Part shown: positions 22,384 to 23,866 of the stretch, one piece after another
How positions within the stretch are numbered: the stretch's first letter is position 1
How the letters are laid out: the number at the start of each line of letters is the position of its first letter
From: GCA-020344715 sp050115935
GTDB lineage: Archaea > Thermoproteota > Bathyarchaeia > Bathyarchaeales > Bathyarchaeaceae
Direction: 5' to 3'
Assembly: GCA_050115935.1 (NCBI GenBank)
Contig: JASFPO010000016.1
Span: 1-23,866, forward strand
DNA length: 23,866 nucleotides
Translations under genes and position numbers: made by a program
The notes under the pieces: generated by a model
The model's input: only the letters and a program-made list of their open reading frames with translations
What the model was told of the DNA's origin: nothing
Databases searched by the model: none

Positions 22384-23866
22384 TTGAGACTTGGATTGAA
22401 AGTTGCGATTGTTTGCATCTGCTTGATGTTTGGATTTTCAACGCTAAATCTTGGGTATGCAACGGATATGCCTTCACCTTCATGGAGGACCAAAACAGGC
22501 ATGTCAACAGCGAGGGGTCAAGCAGCAGTTGTAGCAGGTGACAATGGATTAGTCTATGCTATGGGCGGATGGGCTGGAGGTTTGGAATTCTCAACTGTTG
22601 AAGCGTATAATCCTCTGACAGATAAATGGACCGCAAAAGCACTAATGACTTTAGGTGTCAGAGGTGCAGGTTTTGCCAAGGGATTGGATGGAATAATCTA
22701 TGTGATCAGTGGTATTAATTCCTGGGCTCTTCAAACGACTGTGCAAGCCTACAACACCACATCAAATTCTTGGTCGACAAAAACTCCGATACCGGTTGCA
22801 GTATGGATGTCAAGTGCGGCTACAGGTAACGATGGCAAGATATATGTCATCGGCGGAGAAGCATCCGGGATCCCTTACTACAATGGGACGCAAGTTTATG
22901 ACCCTTCCACAGATTCATGGGCCACTGGTGCAGATATGCCTACAGGAAGGTGTGAGTTACGAGTAGTCAAGGGTCCAGACGGATTGATTTATGCTATGGG
23001 AGGATACAATGGCTCTGCTCTATCCATTGTAGAAGCTTACAATCCTTCAACGGATGCTTGGGCTGAAAAAACCCCGATGCCAACCCCAAAGGTGGAATTC
23101 GGACTGGTTCCAGGACCCGACGAGAAGATTTACGTGATAGGAGGAGGCACCAACTACGTAAATAATGCGGGGCCGTTCTTTAACAATGTTGAAATCTACC
23201 ACCCGGAAACAGACACATGGACTATGCCTGGCTGGTCAGAGTCAAACCTTCCAACGGCAAGGAAAGAGCTCAGTGCAGTTCTCGGAAGCAACGACAGAAT
23301 CTACGCCATAGGCGGAGCCAACGGTGCATATCTCAGCACAAATGAAGAAGCTTCCATCGTACTTCCCGAAAACGTTGCCCCAACTGCTTACATCGATTCT
23401 ATAACTCCTAATCCAGCAACTCGTGGAGAAACAATTACATTCGTCGGTCATGGCAGCGATTCCGATGGTCATATTAAAGCCTATAGATGGAGATCATCCA
23501 TTAACGAAACCATAGGCACCGCTTCAACATTCAGCGTATCGACATTGGCAGATGGAACGCACACAATCTATTTCAGCGTCAAAGACAACTCAGATGCATG
23601 GTCTGAAGAAGCTACCGCGATTGTAGTGGTGAACAAACCCATAACTGAAGACCCAGTCTACCAAGAACTTCTTGGCTTGAATGAAACGCTACATGAAGAA
23701 ATTGATGATCTAACGCAGCAAAACACAAATCTGGAAACCAAAGTCGATAATCTATCGGACAAATCGGACAGTTTGTCGCAGCAAAACACGGACCTAGCGG
23801 AGAAAGTTGACGACTTGACACAACAGATAAACCTAATGAATCTGGAACTCATAATTTCAAGTGCTG
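22384..23866 (+). CDS. Secreted kelch-repeat, PKD-like, coiled-coil protein, runs off window
   Basis: The frame is open to the right edge with 494 codons and no stop. TTG 22384 is the start: AGGAGA (22369-22374) is nine bases upstream, and it begins a clean signal peptide (MRLGLKVAIVCICLMFGFST, cleaved near residue 26). Residues 27-329 hold six kelch motifs (VYAMGGW, IYVISGI, IYVIGGE, IYAMGGY, IYVIGGG, IYAIGGA), each followed by the YNPxTDxW strand; this should form a six-bladed propeller. A PKD/Ig-like domain (about 330-420, NVAPTAYIDS to IVVVN) follows, then a heptad-rich coiled coil (from about 423, with LTQQNTNLETKVDNLS and two near-copies). The C-terminus, which may hold a membrane anchor, is missing. 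It is likely a surface protein that binds sugars or protein partners; no enzyme residues are seen. A longer ATG start at 22315 is open but less likely. Confidence 0.85.
   Translation, partial: MRLGLKVAIVCICLMFGFSTLNLGYATDMPSPSWRTKTGMSTARGQAAVVAGDNGLVYAMGGWAGGLEFSTVEAYNPLTDKWTAKALMTLGVRGAGFAKGLDGIIYVISGINSWALQTTVQAYNTTSNSWSTKTPIPVAVWMSSAATGNDGKIYVIGGEASGIPYYNGTQVYDPSTDSWATGADMPTGRCELRVVKGPDGLIYAMGGYNGSALSIVEAYNPSTDAWAEKTPMPTPKVEFGLVPGPDEKIYVIGGGTNYVNNAGPFFNNVEIYHPETDTWTMPGWSESNLPTARKELSAVLGSNDRIYAIGGANGAYLSTNEEASIVLPENVAPTAYIDSITPNPATRGETITFVGHGSDSDGHIKAYRWRSSINETIGTASTFSVSTLADGTHTIYFSVKDNSDAWSEEATAIVVVNKPITEDPVYQELLGLNETLHEEIDDLTQQNTNLETKVDNLSDKSDSLSQQNTDLAEKVDDLTQQINLMNLELIISSA

Noticed and set aside
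1..23866. CRISPR arrays, tRNA or rRNA genes, toxin-antitoxin pairs or known defence clusters
   Set aside because: I looked for regular repeat-spacer spacing, tRNA cloverleaf arms and adjacent small gene pairs on both strands by eye and found none convincing.

Overview
The window looks like an archaeal chromosome segment, most likely from the Bathyarchaeia or a related TACK lineage. The evidence is a ribosomal protein L35Ae fragment at the left edge, an archaeal/eukaryotic-type ATP-dependent DNA ligase, TATA-box promoters 25-30 bases ahead of likely transcript starts, oligo-T terminators, Shine-Dalgarno-led genes with frequent GTG and TTG starts, and a mix of secreted clostripain, dockerin and kelch proteins with a soluble REC/PAS histidine kinase. 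The lineage is inferred from protein style and was not computed. No rRNA, tRNA or CRISPR array was found.

Left part (1-2130): the start of an L35Ae gene runs off the left edge on the minus strand. Next come a minimal tyrosine recombinase and a small helix-turn-helix-like protein, also on minus. A 277-bp segment (1381-1657) bounded by a perfect 16-bp inverted repeat and holding a 50-nt imperfect palindrome follows, then a YjbQ/UPF0047 gene on plus. The recombinase and inverted repeats suggest an accessory insertion between housekeeping genes.

Middle (2160-9000): minus-strand genes encode a reduced Tag-like DNA glycosylase, a COG3199 ATP-NAD-kinase-like protein and a secreted C11 (clostripain) peptidase. 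Just upstream of the peptidase is a small gene that reads as one conserved-looking protein only if a single-base frameshift is allowed. A plus-strand membrane protein with a C-terminal zinc ribbon and a two-gene threonine-degradation operon (tdh-kbl) follow. The operon converts threonine to glycine plus acetyl-CoA.

9000-15400: DNA ligase, then a heme catalase on minus, a secreted dockerin-domain protein on minus and an M20/AbgB-like amidohydrolase on plus. A 33-nt near-identical direct repeat made from the last codons of the ligase gene lies on both sides of the catalase gene. This marks the catalase as a likely inserted cassette between ligase and dockerin.

15400-23866: a soluble hybrid sensor kinase (REC, GAF-like, two PAS, kinase core), a SLOG/Rossmann-like small protein, an acyl-CoA synthetase on minus, a family 2 glycosyltransferase, a possible 49-residue protein with two CX5C knuckles, a PNPOx-like flavoprotein, and a secreted six-kelch, PKD-like, coiled-coil protein that runs off the right edge.

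I see no convincing multi-gene defence or other novel system. The best leads are the repeat-flanked catalase, the 1381-1657 inverted-repeat segment, the frameshifted small gene and the CX5C protein.
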